Below are positions 25,083 through 33,802 of a stretch of 40,927 bases of DNA, one piece after another. Under the pieces are notes generated by a model. It made no database searches and was not told where the DNA came from. It saw nothing but the letters and a program-made list of their open reading frames with translations. Position 1 is the first letter of the stretch, and every line of letters starts with the position of its first letter. Origin of the DNA: Desulfocapsa sp. (GTDB lineage Bacteria > Desulfobacterota > Desulfobulbia > Desulfobulbales > Desulfocapsaceae); the NCBI GenBank assembly GCA_013426795.1, contig JACDZF010000006.1, positions 1 through 40,927 on the forward strand, written 5' to 3'. The position numbers and the translations under genes were made by a program.

Positions 25083-26087
25083 TTAATGTTCATAGCCCTG
25101 GAAGCTGATATCGGTTCGACTTCCATCCTGGTTTTCAAGCAGAACGCCGCTGCCTTCGGTGATCACTCCCACCGCAAAAATCTGCTGGTTGAGAGAGGAT
25201 ACAAGCCTGGCCCTGAGCTCTTCCACCCGATGCGGAGGCACCGTAAAAACCAGCTGGTAGTCTTCCCCCCCCCGCAAGAGTAAATCCAGTTTTTCCTGCC
25301 CAAGAAACATGGCCGCAGCCTCAAGGACAGGCAGGGAGGGCAGACTCCGGGCATGGATGATGGCGCCGGTTCCGCTCTCTTGACAGATATGGGCCAGATC
25401 GGTGGCCAGGCCATCGGAGATATCCTGCATCGCCGTCACCCAGCCGCTGGCGGAAAGCTCCTGGCCCAGTTTCACCTGGGGCAAGGGGTTGAGATGGGCA
25501 TCGAGCAGGGCCTGCCACTGCGGCCATTGCTTGCCGCAAAGCTCATCGCCGCCGGACTTTTGCAACAATGCAAGGCCTGCGGCGGCAGAACCCAGGTGGC
25601 CGCTGACCAGAATGATATCACCAGGGCTTGCCCCCGAACGATAGAGAATCCCACCGCAACCTGCCTCGCCGATCACCGTCACGGAGAATATCAGCTCCTT
25701 GCTCCGCACCGTATCGCCGCCGATAAGAACAGCTCCATACTCTGCGATGATCCCGCTGAGCCCGGAGAAAAACCGTTGCATCCAGTCAGCATTAAGGTCG
25801 GAAGGAAGGCACAGGGAGAGCAGGACAAAGCGCGGACAGCCACCCATGGCCGCGACATCACTGAAATTCACTGCGATGCACTTGCGGCCAAGGAGCTCAG
25901 GAGGATGCCGGCGCCGGTCAAAATGCACCCCTTCCACCAGGGAGTCGGTGCTGATCAGCCACGGCCCGGCCCCGGAATTGCTGAAAACCGCGCAATCATC
26001 ACCGATTCCTCGGAGCAGGCCGGGAGCCGCAGCTCCACTTGCCTCCCTGATCAGGGCAATCAGCGCCCGCTCAGACAGTCCGGCCAT
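25083..26087 (-). CDS. thiL: thiamine-monophosphate kinase
   Basis: ThiL phosphorylates thiamine monophosphate to the coenzyme thiamine diphosphate in the cytoplasm. The 334-residue product shows the PurM-like motifs GIGDDCAVF, STDSLVEGVHF with the metal-binding Asp, NFSDVAAMGG and LIGGDTVRS. A later TAMQDISDGLATDLAH motif and a glycine-rich LLLRGGEDYQLVF complete the family signature. Its ATG overlaps the stop of the upstream 130-residue gene by one base (TAATG), implying coupled translation. It ends the long minus-strand run and converges on the dCMP deaminase gene. Confidence 0.96.
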   Translation of the reverse strand: MAGLSERALIALIREASGAAAPGLLRGIGDDCAVFSNSGAGPWLISTDSLVEGVHFDRRRHPPELLGRKCIAVNFSDVAAMGGCPRFVLLSLCLPSDLNADWMQRFFSGLSGIIAEYGAVLIGGDTVRSKELIFSVTVIGEAGCGGILYRSGASPGDIILVSGHLGSAAAGLALLQKSGGDELCGKQWPQWQALLDAHLNPLPQVKLGQELSASGWVTAMQDISDGLATDLAHICQESGTGAIIHARSLPSLPVLEAAAMFLGQEKLDLLLRGGEDYQLVFTVPPHRVEELRARLVSSLNQQIFAVGVITEGSGVLLENQDGSRTDISFQGYEH

Positions 26088-26479
26088 TATTTGACCCGCT
26101 TGAGAAAAGGGGCCTTTTTCCCTTCCCGAGGTGCCGGTTCACCAGCTCCTCCCGGGACCTCGCCACTGGTTCGCGCGCGGACTCCCCCCAGATCAACGGC
26201 CTTGACAAAACGCTCTTCGCCCCCCATGGTGAAGACCTCCATGCCGGTCATTTGCGGCGTTCGCAGGGTCCAGGTAATTTTTTGGGGCGGCAGGGCGAGC
26301 AGGGTCATGGCCACGTGCCACCATTCATTCTTGCGGCTGTCATCCCGTTGGATATCCGTCACCAGGGCATAGGAAACCATGACCTGTGGTTCCCTGGCAA
26401 TGATCAGGACCAGATCTCCGACATCCGTAGAGTCCTTGAACCTGACCAATTTCGTCAACTCGGCAATTAATTTATCCAT
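26087..26479 (-). CDS. conserved-looking hypothetical protein upstream of thiL
   Basis: I do not recognise this 130-residue protein. It has no signal or membrane segment. The N-terminal 85 residues look like a small beta-rich domain (LVLIIAREPQVMVSYALVTDIQRD, then a WWHVAMTLLALPPQKITWTL strand pair), and the tail is proline- and lysine-rich. A good ribosome site (AGGAAAATTT before ATG 26479) supports the start. The one-base overlap with thiL makes it almost surely co-translated with that gene. Function unknown. Confidence 0.7.
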   Translation of the reverse strand: MDKLIAELTKLVRFKDSTDVGDLVLIIAREPQVMVSYALVTDIQRDDSRKNEWWHVAMTLLALPPQKITWTLRTPQMTGMEVFTMGGEERFVKAVDLGGVRARTSGEVPGGAGEPAPREGKKAPFLKRVK

Positions 26480-26565
26480 AAATTTTCCTGTTCGTGCGCC
26501 AGCCCCAGGGATCGCGCGAAAGAAAGGGATGAAGCAGATGTCTGGGGAGAAGATCCCACTCTTTA

Positions 26566-28296
26566 CTAAGGTGCCAGGATTACTGCCGATTCCATGATCA
26601 GCGCGTCGTTCTGGATCACACTGCGAGACCCCATCGCCTCATATATGGCAAGGCCATCCAGCAGTGGAAAGACCAGCTGACCAAGGATGATCTTTGATTT
26701 CCGGCTGGTCTCCGAGTCCTGCATGGAGAGGATGGTTCCACCCCAGTTGGCAATCTCCCTGATCGTCTTCAACAGGGATGAAATCCTGATATAGCCGACG
26801 GAATTATTGCTTCCGGTCAACCCCTTTTGCAATCCCTCATTGACCTGCTGAAAACTCTTCTCGGCCACCAGGCCCTGACCAGCCTGACTGTCGATAATCT
26901 TCTTCACCATATCAGCACTGCCGGCGAGGATCAGATATCCCTGATGGATGACATAGACGGGTCGCAGACTGGGATGGAAAGAGATATCCAGGGTATTCAA
27001 GGCAATCCCTTTGTACTCTTCTGCCTGAACGGCAATATCCCTTCTGGCAAGCAGTGATTTGACCATTTTGAGAAAATCTGCCTCCTTCTCGATCTTCAGG
27101 AATATGGCACCATTGGGCAGAGGGATAAACCCATCGGTGACCATCTCCTTCATAAGAACAGCCGCCTCGGAACCAAACATGGCGAGAATCTGCTCCAGCT
27201 CAAAGCCAGTGGCGCCTTTGACCTCCCTTTCGATGGCCTTGAGCTGTTCCCCGCTGCCCTCCATTTCACTGTTGAACATCTCCCAGAATATCCTCATATT
27301 CAGGGTATTGGTCCAATAGTAGCCCACAATATCAGCGGGAACCATGGCATAAATCTTATTTTCAGAGGGTTTCGCGGTGAACATCCTGGCCACAAATGGG
27401 TCGAGCTTCTCCTTGTCAAAAAGCACAACCACCCGGTCACGTATCCGCCCCTTTTCTTTCCATACTCCAAAGGCCAGTCCGTTCCAGCCTTTCCACTGGT
27501 CAATGGCCTGAAGCAGGTCGTCCTGTTCGGGCGCGCCCAGATTCCCGACAAACCTGACGACCTGATCAGAGACTGCGGGCATGGAGACATAGGCAAAGAA
27601 TTTGGCATCAATGAATTCCTGGCGCAGACGGATATATTCACTGTTCTGGGACAGGGTTCCCTTTTTACTCGTACTCTTTCCGTCGAAACGATCCAGGCTT
27701 GCCCGCACAAGCCCCGCATCCAGGGCGGCAATGACATAGCCCTGGACCGTTGCCAGGCTTAAGACGATGCCTCCATCGAGGGGAATCTGATGGATGCTGT
27801 ATTTTCCATGCTCCATGGTGCTCTGGTGGGTTTTCCCCATAAAGACTGAACTGATCAGCTTGAGAATATCAGCGTCATGGCTGGGCCTGGAAATAAAAAG
27901 TAGGCTGCCGGTGACACTCTTTTCAGGGCTTGCCAGATTCGCAGGGGCCACCGGCAGCACCGCAAAGGTGAACTCCTTTCCAAAAAACTCATTGAATATC
28001 GGGCTGTTGAAAAAATCTTTCAGCTGCTTGCCGGCCCCTCCCATCTTGGCGAGATCATCCTCACCCATTCCCAGTTCCGAGGCAACCTTCAGATAATCAA
28101 TATTGCTTATGGCCTGACCGAGGCGTGAGTTGGTAGAGTCCTCCAACAGCATTCCAAGATCCTGCTGTTCCACGGTCAGGAGTATCTCTTCGGGTAAAAA
28201 ATCAGCAGCGGTCACCTTCGCAGGTCTGGCAGTCACCAGAAAATAGAGCCCAACGGCCACAGCCAGTACGGCTAGAATTACCCCTGTCTTTTTCAT
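26566..28296 (-). CDS. DUF3352-like exported or membrane-anchored protein
   Basis: The 576-residue product begins with a signal anchor (KKTGVILAVLAVAVGLYFLV) after a good GGGGAG ribosome site; the frame is open upstream to 28452 but that part overlaps gmhB. The rest resembles DUF3352, a family of large secreted or anchored proteins of unknown function: ADFLPEEILLTVEQQDLGMLL, then repeats of FAVLPV, LLFISRP and IHQIPLDGGIVLSLATVQGYVIAAL. The body is alpha/beta and probably periplasmic. It follows gmhB by 19 bp in the minus-strand run. Whether it serves LPS or glycan export is unknown. Confidence 0.7.
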   Translation of the reverse strand: MKKTGVILAVLAVAVGLYFLVTARPAKVTAADFLPEEILLTVEQQDLGMLLEDSTNSRLGQAISNIDYLKVASELGMGEDDLAKMGGAGKQLKDFFNSPIFNEFFGKEFTFAVLPVAPANLASPEKSVTGSLLFISRPSHDADILKLISSVFMGKTHQSTMEHGKYSIHQIPLDGGIVLSLATVQGYVIAALDAGLVRASLDRFDGKSTSKKGTLSQNSEYIRLRQEFIDAKFFAYVSMPAVSDQVVRFVGNLGAPEQDDLLQAIDQWKGWNGLAFGVWKEKGRIRDRVVVLFDKEKLDPFVARMFTAKPSENKIYAMVPADIVGYYWTNTLNMRIFWEMFNSEMEGSGEQLKAIEREVKGATGFELEQILAMFGSEAAVLMKEMVTDGFIPLPNGAIFLKIEKEADFLKMVKSLLARRDIAVQAEEYKGIALNTLDISFHPSLRPVYVIHQGYLILAGSADMVKKIIDSQAGQGLVAEKSFQQVNEGLQKGLTGSNNSVGYIRISSLLKTIREIANWGGTILSMQDSETSRKSKIILGQLVFPLLDGLAIYEAMGSRSVIQNDALIMESAVILAP

Positions 28297-28315
28297 TCCA
28301 CTCCCCCTCTCTTTT

Positions 28316-28957
28316 CTATGGGATACATTTTTTATCAACTCCACCATTGATCCGCTCCAATATCCATGGGACAAGGGCCAGCAGATCATCCCCGACATGG
28401 GCCGGCTGCACCACCTGGGTCGGCCCGATATACTGGGCATCTCCACGGCCATAGCCGGTCAGCACCAGGAGCGGCACGGCTCCGCAGGCATCTGCCGATT
28501 TCAGATCGGACCAGCGATCACCAACGACAAATGATCGGGCAAGGTCAAGCCCCATTTCCCGGGCCGCCTGCAGCAACAGGCCCGGTTTTGGCTTTCGGCA
28601 TGGGCAGTTGAGCCGGTACTCCTCCATTTTTGCCTCTGGATGATGGGGGCAGACATAGATTCCATCCACGTGCGCCCCCTGCTCCGCCAGTTGCAGCCTC
28701 ATTTTTTCATGGACAGCAAGCAGCAGCTCGGGCGGGAAATAGCCCCGCGCCAGCCCCGACTGATTGGTCACCACCACCACCGGAATACCATTTTCGTTGA
28801 GCTGCCTGATGGCCGCGGCTACCCCGGGCAGCAGTTGAAACCGGCTGATATGATTAATATAGCCCATCTGCTCATTGATGGTCCCATCCCGATCAAGGAA
28901 AACGGCAGGACGCGGGATATCTGCGGGACAAGGCGTAGGCTGAGTCACAGGGCTCAT
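28316..28957 (-). CDS. gmhB: D-glycero-beta-D-manno-heptose-1,7-bisphosphate 7-phosphatase
   Basis: GmhB removes the 7-phosphate in making ADP-heptose for the LPS inner core. The 213-residue HAD phosphatase has VFLDRDGTINE (nucleophile and acid aspartates), VVVTNQSGLARG and VGDRWSDLKSA. The family zinc site is clear: CPHHPEA and CPCRKPKPG. It is a little longer than the E. coli form (191), with a 15-residue N-terminal extension. It starts within the waaF stop (ATGA overlap, 4 bp), a classic coupled arrangement with the next enzyme of the same pathway. Confidence 0.96.
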   Translation of the reverse strand: MSPVTQPTPCPADIPRPAVFLDRDGTINEQMGYINHISRFQLLPGVAAAIRQLNENGIPVVVVTNQSGLARGYFPPELLLAVHEKMRLQLAEQGAHVDGIYVCPHHPEAKMEEYRLNCPCRKPKPGLLLQAAREMGLDLARSFVVGDRWSDLKSADACGAVPLLVLTGYGRGDAQYIGPTQVVQPAHVGDDLLALVPWILERINGGVDKKCIP

Positions 28958-30126
28958 GGAATTTTACCTGGAAATGAAGAATCGGTGGCCCCGTCAAGGA
29001 TCCCGGCAAGCTCCGCGTACACCTCCTGGCTGCTGATCTCTTCCAGGCAGCGGAGGTGTTTCAGGGGACACCGGGATTGCAGACAGGGACTGCATTCCAT
29101 CTCCTTGCGAATCACCACCGCCTTTTTGGAAAAGGGCCCGGTGGCGATATGATCGGTGGACCCGAAGATGGCAACGGTGGGGGTATCAAGGGCCGCCGCC
29201 ACATGCATCAGGCCGGAATCGTTGGTGACAAAGACATTGCAGCAGTGGATCAGGGCCATGACCTGGGGAAGGGTGGTTTTGGCGGTCATGTCCACCACAT
29301 GATGGGGGGTGCGAAGGGAGAATTCGCTGATTGCCCGGGCGGCCTCGGTATCGGCTGTCGTGCCGAAGACCAGGATCAGACAACCTGTTTCCCCGTGGTG
29401 GTGGGCGATAAGGGCCGCCAGTTGTCCGAACTTCTCGGCAGGCCAGCGCTTGGCCGGGCCATAGGCCGCCCCGGGATTAAAGCCGACTACCGGCATGGCG
29501 GCCATGGTCGTGGCAGAGATTTTTTCCCTGGACGGAAAGGGGCCGCCTTGACTGGAAAAGCCGATCTCTGCCTTCAGACTCGAAATGGTGGCAGCGGCCC
29601 AGCGATTCAACTCATCCGTGAGGGGCAGACGCAAGGTGTCGGGCCCCAGTTCCATCCCCAGTCCGGCAAGCAGCATCTGGTAGTAGTGGACCTGATGGCG
29701 GGCGCGAATTTCCGCGGTCAGCTCCACTCCATGGGTCAACAGCAGGCCCCGGCCATCCCGTTTATAGCCTGCCCGTAGCGGGATTCCGGCAAGGCGGGCA
29801 ATAAAGGCGGCCTCAAAGGCGTTCTGGAGCAGGATTGCCGCGTCAAACCGATATTGCAGCAGATGGGCAGCAAGCTTTACCACTCCTTTGACCTTGCCGT
29901 CATACACATTTTTTTTGTCGTACACCCAAACCTTATCCACATCGGGGCTGAGACGGAAGATGTCCGCCACCCAGGGCATTGCCAGCACGGTGATCTCGGC
30001 ATCGGGAAAATTGCTGCGGATGGTGTGCACCGCCGGGGTGGTCATGATCGCGTCCCCTATCCAGTTGGTGGATCGGATCAGGATCTTTTCCGGGTGAAAC
30101 TGACTGAAGGTGGACGCCTTTGCCAC
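28954..30126 (-). CDS. waaF: LPS heptosyltransferase II
   Basis: WaaF adds the second heptose to the LPS inner core at the inner-membrane face. The 390-residue GT9 protein opens ILIRSTNWIGDAIMTTPAVHTIR, the family's N-terminal signature. The second domain has GFNPGAAYGPAKRWP, a donor-binding stretch, and NDSGLMHVAAALDTPTVAIFG. Its C-terminal ECSPCLQSRCPLKHLRC cluster is typical of WaaF. The start is GTG at 30126, with GAGG 6 nt upstream. It precedes gmhB with a 4-bp overlap. About 166 bp separates it from the YcaO gene. Confidence 0.96.
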   Translation of the reverse strand: MAKASTFSQFHPEKILIRSTNWIGDAIMTTPAVHTIRSNFPDAEITVLAMPWVADIFRLSPDVDKVWVYDKKNVYDGKVKGVVKLAAHLLQYRFDAAILLQNAFEAAFIARLAGIPLRAGYKRDGRGLLLTHGVELTAEIRARHQVHYYQMLLAGLGMELGPDTLRLPLTDELNRWAAATISSLKAEIGFSSQGGPFPSREKISATTMAAMPVVGFNPGAAYGPAKRWPAEKFGQLAALIAHHHGETGCLILVFGTTADTEAARAISEFSLRTPHHVVDMTAKTTLPQVMALIHCCNVFVTNDSGLMHVAAALDTPTVAIFGSTDHIATGPFSKKAVVIRKEMECSPCLQSRCPLKHLRCLEEISSQEVYAELAGILDGATDSSFPGKIP

Positions 30127-30292
30127 AAGAAGCCTCTTGTATGAAGAAAAACGAATGACAACAAATTACGGGTGACAAAAGTAACAGCAGGATACTGTGT
30201 CACGCCCAGGTCATCTTTCGCGCGTTTTATTTTTTATTGAAAAAATCAAGGATGATCCTGACAACGGTGGGGAATTGGCGACTCCTGGGTTC

Positions 30293-32035
30293 TTAACTGC
30301 TCATCTCAGAGAGCTGCTGCCGGGCAAACTCAATGGTAGGATCAAGGGAAAGGGCGAGGGTAAAAAAGTGTACCGCCTGCTCCCCGTTGCCGACCTTGCG
30401 ATGATTGACACCCAGATTGGCATAATCCATGGCCGAGGCCGGGTTCAACTGCACAGCCCTCTTAAAATAGGCAATGGCCTGATGGTACTGCTCCTTTTTA
30501 TACGAGCAGACACCGAGCATATTGTAAAGATCAGGCCGTTCCTCATCTACGGCCAGACCAAGTTTCAGGGTCTCCATGGCGGCATCATACTCGCCCAGGT
30601 CCTTCAGACAGCCACCCTTGTAGGAATAAATGTAAGGGAGATCTTCCCCCTCCGGGGCAAGGGACAGGGCCCGGTCAAAGGCATCCAGAGCCGCCTCGAG
30701 CAGTCCTTGATCATAGAGATTGCGGCCCCGATAAAAGGCGAGGTAGTAGGCATCGGGGATCAGCTGCTCCATGGCGGCCAGCTTCTCCTCCAATTCTTCG
30801 CCATCCTTAACGAGTTCCACCAGCAGTTTGGCTGCGAATAGCCCCACATCCTGAATCATCGACCGCTCCCGGAAATGGGCCCCGGGAACGATGGTGTAGA
30901 AGGCCGGGATCAGCAGACGGGGATGGCTGACATCGACCATAAACACCTCCAGGTCATCCTTGGCCAGGGCGGCAACACAGCGCTCCACCTCTACTTTGAT
31001 ATTGTGATGGGCAAGGGAGCTCATCTTGGCCACGGTGGTGTGCAGGCCGGATTCCGTCACGTACCGGACCTCTTCCATGGACAGCGGCTTGGGCAGCCCG
31101 GATGCCACATAATTGGAACCGCTGTTGAAATCACCGGCCAGTTGCGCCACCTCGGTGATGGTCCGGATGATCGCCTTGTCAGGATCTGGCGTGGTACCGG
31201 CGGTAAAGACGATTTCGCTGGTCTCAGGAAAGGTGCTGCGGTCAATGGCTATGGCCGCCACGGAACTGATGCCGGTATCGAGACTGAAATCATGGAGAGA
31301 GATGTCTATATTGTTTTTTGCAAACTTATCGAGCAACTCCCTGGCCACAGGATCATGAACCGAGGCCGGATCAATGACCGGGGTTGGAATTTTATGATAA
31401 CTGACAAGGGCGCAGACATGGCGCTCCACCACCTCGGAAATACCTTGCAGTGCCGCTTCTTCACAGGTATTGCCGGCAGAAGAGCCATTAAACTCATTGA
31501 TCGCAAAAAACCAGGAAAAGGGAATCAGGGTGTCAATGCCGGTGCTCAAGCTGGTGGCCCAGGTCCATTGCATGGGAATACCACAAAGCAATTTTTCAAC
31601 AAAATCCACATCATGACGGCTATCATGGACTGACTGCAGGAGTCGTGACGGGGCCAGGACCGGATACCCGGCGGCACGCATTCGGGCGTAATCACCGACG
31701 ATGAAATTTTCATCATTGTTTTTGAAGGAAAACAGAGAAAACCTCTCGGCAAGTTCCATACAGGCGGAGGCCTCGGCCTGGATAGGCGAGGATCCCTTGC
31801 CCATCTGCTTTCTGGTGCCGGTCAAGGCCAGGGCATCATCGCCGCAGATGCTGAAAAAAACAGGAATATCCAGCCTGCCGTTATCAATGCGCTTGACCTC
31901 CTTGAGAATCTCCACATCAAGGGCCAGCAAGCTTTCTTTGAATCGGGCCACGGTCTCCTCAGGGCGGATGGCCTTATCCTGATCGGTGGTATATTTTTTC
32001 AGACAATCCTCAAGACGAATAACTTTTTTCTGCAT
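30293..32035 (-). CDS. YcaO-domain protein with C-terminal TPR repeats
   Basis: The 580-residue product joins a YcaO domain (about 60-410) to four or so tetratricopeptide repeats (about 430-575, e.g. YSYKGGCLKDLGEYDAAMETL and YNMLGVCSYKKEQYHQAIAYF). YcaO enzymes use ATP to activate backbone amides, giving azoles, thioamides or amidines, and some modify the ribosome or other enzymes. The ATP-site glutamates are visible: Glu88/94/97 in IQAEASACMELAER and Glu193/201/204 in CEEAALQGISEVVERH. The C-terminal TPRs suggest a protein-binding role. No cyclodehydratase partner (TfuA or E1-like) and no precursor peptide was seen nearby. It follows the EAL-HDOD gene by 40 bp. The ribosome site is poor. 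Confidence 0.88.
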   Translation of the reverse strand: MQKKVIRLEDCLKKYTTDQDKAIRPEETVARFKESLLALDVEILKEVKRIDNGRLDIPVFFSICGDDALALTGTRKQMGKGSSPIQAEASACMELAERFSLFSFKNNDENFIVGDYARMRAAGYPVLAPSRLLQSVHDSRHDVDFVEKLLCGIPMQWTWATSLSTGIDTLIPFSWFFAINEFNGSSAGNTCEEAALQGISEVVERHVCALVSYHKIPTPVIDPASVHDPVARELLDKFAKNNIDISLHDFSLDTGISSVAAIAIDRSTFPETSEIVFTAGTTPDPDKAIIRTITEVAQLAGDFNSGSNYVASGLPKPLSMEEVRYVTESGLHTTVAKMSSLAHHNIKVEVERCVAALAKDDLEVFMVDVSHPRLLIPAFYTIVPGAHFRERSMIQDVGLFAAKLLVELVKDGEELEEKLAAMEQLIPDAYYLAFYRGRNLYDQGLLEAALDAFDRALSLAPEGEDLPYIYSYKGGCLKDLGEYDAAMETLKLGLAVDEERPDLYNMLGVCSYKKEQYHQAIAYFKRAVQLNPASAMDYANLGVNHRKVGNGEQAVHFFTLALSLDPTIEFARQQLSEMSS

Positions 32036-32075
32036 GATTCAATGGAGTTGTTAAGAAGAATGGAGCATGAGGCAC

Positions 32076-33275
32076 TCATATAAAAAAACCGGCCCAGCGT
32101 ACGGCATCCAGATAATACTCAATCATATTCGAGCTGACCAGACCCTGCTGGTCTATGGCCTCATCCAGTTTCACCCATTGCCCGGCCTCATAAATCTGGA
32201 TGATATTGAGCATGGGATATAAAGGCCCCTTCTGATGCGCCAGCGCCTGAACCATATCACTGGAGACAGGAAGCTGCTGCAGCAGAGATTCCATGGGGGT
32301 ATCGAGAATGGCATCAACCATGGAGAAAAGACCAAGCATAAATGCCTCTTCCCTATCCCGCCCCAACTCAGCAGCCACAAGCTCGAGAAATCGGGCCCGA
32401 ATACAAGAGGTCCGAAGGAGTTCATCGGGTTTAGACTCCGAGAGTTTCGCGGTGGCAATCAATGTGACAAACATTCGCACCCCCTGTTCTCCCAGATAGG
32501 CAATGGCGTTGCGGATGGATGTAATGGGTTGCAGACGAGAATAATAGGCCGAGTTAATACACTTGAGGAGTTTATAGGAAATGGCCACATCCTGCATGAC
32601 CAGGTTCTCGAGTTTTTTTACATCAAATTCCACCCTGTTGATCTCCATGATCAATTTCATATAGATCAACTGCGAGGAAGAAATTTCTTTATTTTTCAGC
32701 ACCTCCGGCTTGGAAAAAAAATAACCCTGGAAATAGACAAACCCAAGGGATCGGGCGAGGGTGTATTCCTCGTAGGTTTCAATTTTTTCTGCCAGTAATT
32801 TAAAGTGAAATTTGGAGGAGAATTCCACCAGCTCTTTGATCTCGTCAATGGAACTGATGGTAAAATCAACCTTGATGATTTCCGCCATTTCCATCAGGGG
32901 ATGGTGCGCCCTGGTATAGACAAAATCGTCCAGGGCCAGCAGATACCCCTTTTTCACCAGCTTTTGACACGCCGCAAAAACCTCCCTGGTGGGTTCAACA
33001 TCCTCGAGAAGCTCCACCACAATAGAGCATGCGGGAAACAGGGTGGGTATTCCGCGAAGAACCATTTCTTCAGGAAAATTAATAAAAGCCCTGCGTCCAC
33101 TGGTGATCTGCTCAATACCCACAGTAAAGAAGGAAGAGGAGAGCAGGCTCGATGTGGCCAGTCCATCCTCAACGCCGGGAAAGGCATTCGTCATCCCCGT
33201 CCTGAACAAAAGTTCATAGGCAAAAAGACGCCGAAAGCGATTAAATATTGGCTGACGAGCTACAAAAACATCCAT
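32076..33275 (-). CDS. EAL-HDOD two-domain signalling protein
   Basis: The 399-residue product has an N-terminal EAL domain (about 1-205) in which the EAL motif is ELL (YELLFR). Other expected residues are partly kept: a FINFP asparagine, LALDDFVY, the IKVDF lysine, AEKIET and YFQGYFFSKP. A C-terminal HDOD domain (about 210-399) follows, with AISYKLLKCINSAYYS. This matches the CdgJ/YuxH-type architecture. Whether it degrades c-di-GMP or only binds it cannot be decided by eye. No signal peptide is seen. It follows tsaE by 24 bp. A GGDEF protein elsewhere in the window could supply the ligand. Confidence 0.9.
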   Translation of the reverse strand: MDVFVARQPIFNRFRRLFAYELLFRTGMTNAFPGVEDGLATSSLLSSSFFTVGIEQITSGRRAFINFPEEMVLRGIPTLFPACSIVVELLEDVEPTREVFAACQKLVKKGYLLALDDFVYTRAHHPLMEMAEIIKVDFTISSIDEIKELVEFSSKFHFKLLAEKIETYEEYTLARSLGFVYFQGYFFSKPEVLKNKEISSSQLIYMKLIMEINRVEFDVKKLENLVMQDVAISYKLLKCINSAYYSRLQPITSIRNAIAYLGEQGVRMFVTLIATAKLSESKPDELLRTSCIRARFLELVAAELGRDREEAFMLGLFSMVDAILDTPMESLLQQLPVSSDMVQALAHQKGPLYPMLNIIQIYEAGQWVKLDEAIDQQGLVSSNMIEYYLDAVRWAGFFI

Positions 33276-33299
33276 AATTCGATGGGTACAAGAATGATA

Positions 33300-33788
33300 T
33301 TAGTCAATGGATAAACCTGGTATTTTCAACAATGGTCTTCCCTGCCAGCTTCCAATGTCCGGGTCACACACAACCAGTCTGGAATCATCGGGGCCGATGA
33401 TCAAGGTCAGGCTGAGCCGCGATGGCGGAACCAGGCCAGAGGCCCGTTGACACCATTCTAACACGGTGAGTCCGGAAAGGGAGAAATATTCATCCAGACC
33501 AAGATCGGCAATCTCGCTGGCATCACTGAGACGGTAAAAATCCATATGATACAGGGGCATCCTGCCCTGATACTCATGGAGGATGGCAAAGCTGGGGCTG
33601 GTCACATACTCTTCCGGAGGCACCTCCAGGCCAGACGCAATGGCCTGGGTCAGGGTGGTCTTGCCCGCGCCCAGATCCCCATCAAGGCAGATCACATCGC
33701 CAGGCTGGGCAATTTGTCCCAGGAAACGGCCAAAGGCAAGAGTATCCGCCACTGTCTTCAACACCATGGTCTGCGCTGAGGAGTTCAT
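33300..33788 (-). CDS. tsaE: tRNA N6-threonylcarbamoyladenosine synthesis ATPase TsaE
   Basis: TsaE is the ATPase that works with TsaB and TsaD to make t6A37 in ANN-decoding tRNAs. The 162-residue product has Walker A GDLGAGKT at residues 37-44, SPSFAILHEY, the YHMDFYRL metal-binding motif, LGLDEYFS and VLEWCQR (usually EWxxR). The frame is open to 33836, but ATG 33788 follows GGAGG with a short 3-nt spacing and starts at the usual family length. It stands 14 bp after the YejA-like gene. TsaB and TsaD are not in the window. Confidence 0.95.
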   Translation of the reverse strand: MNSSAQTMVLKTVADTLAFGRFLGQIAQPGDVICLDGDLGAGKTTLTQAIASGLEVPPEEYVTSPSFAILHEYQGRMPLYHMDFYRLSDASEIADLGLDEYFSLSGLTVLEWCQRASGLVPPSRLSLTLIIGPDDSRLVVCDPDIGSWQGRPLLKIPGLSID

Positions 33789-33802
33789 GAACCTCCGGAC
33801 GA

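Noticed and set aside
32076-33275. Calling the EAL domain catalytically dead because the motif reads ELL
   Set aside because: Several other catalytic-site residues look kept (DDF, KVD, AEKIET, QGY), and related HDOD-EAL proteins with ELL may be active, so activity cannot be decided by eye.
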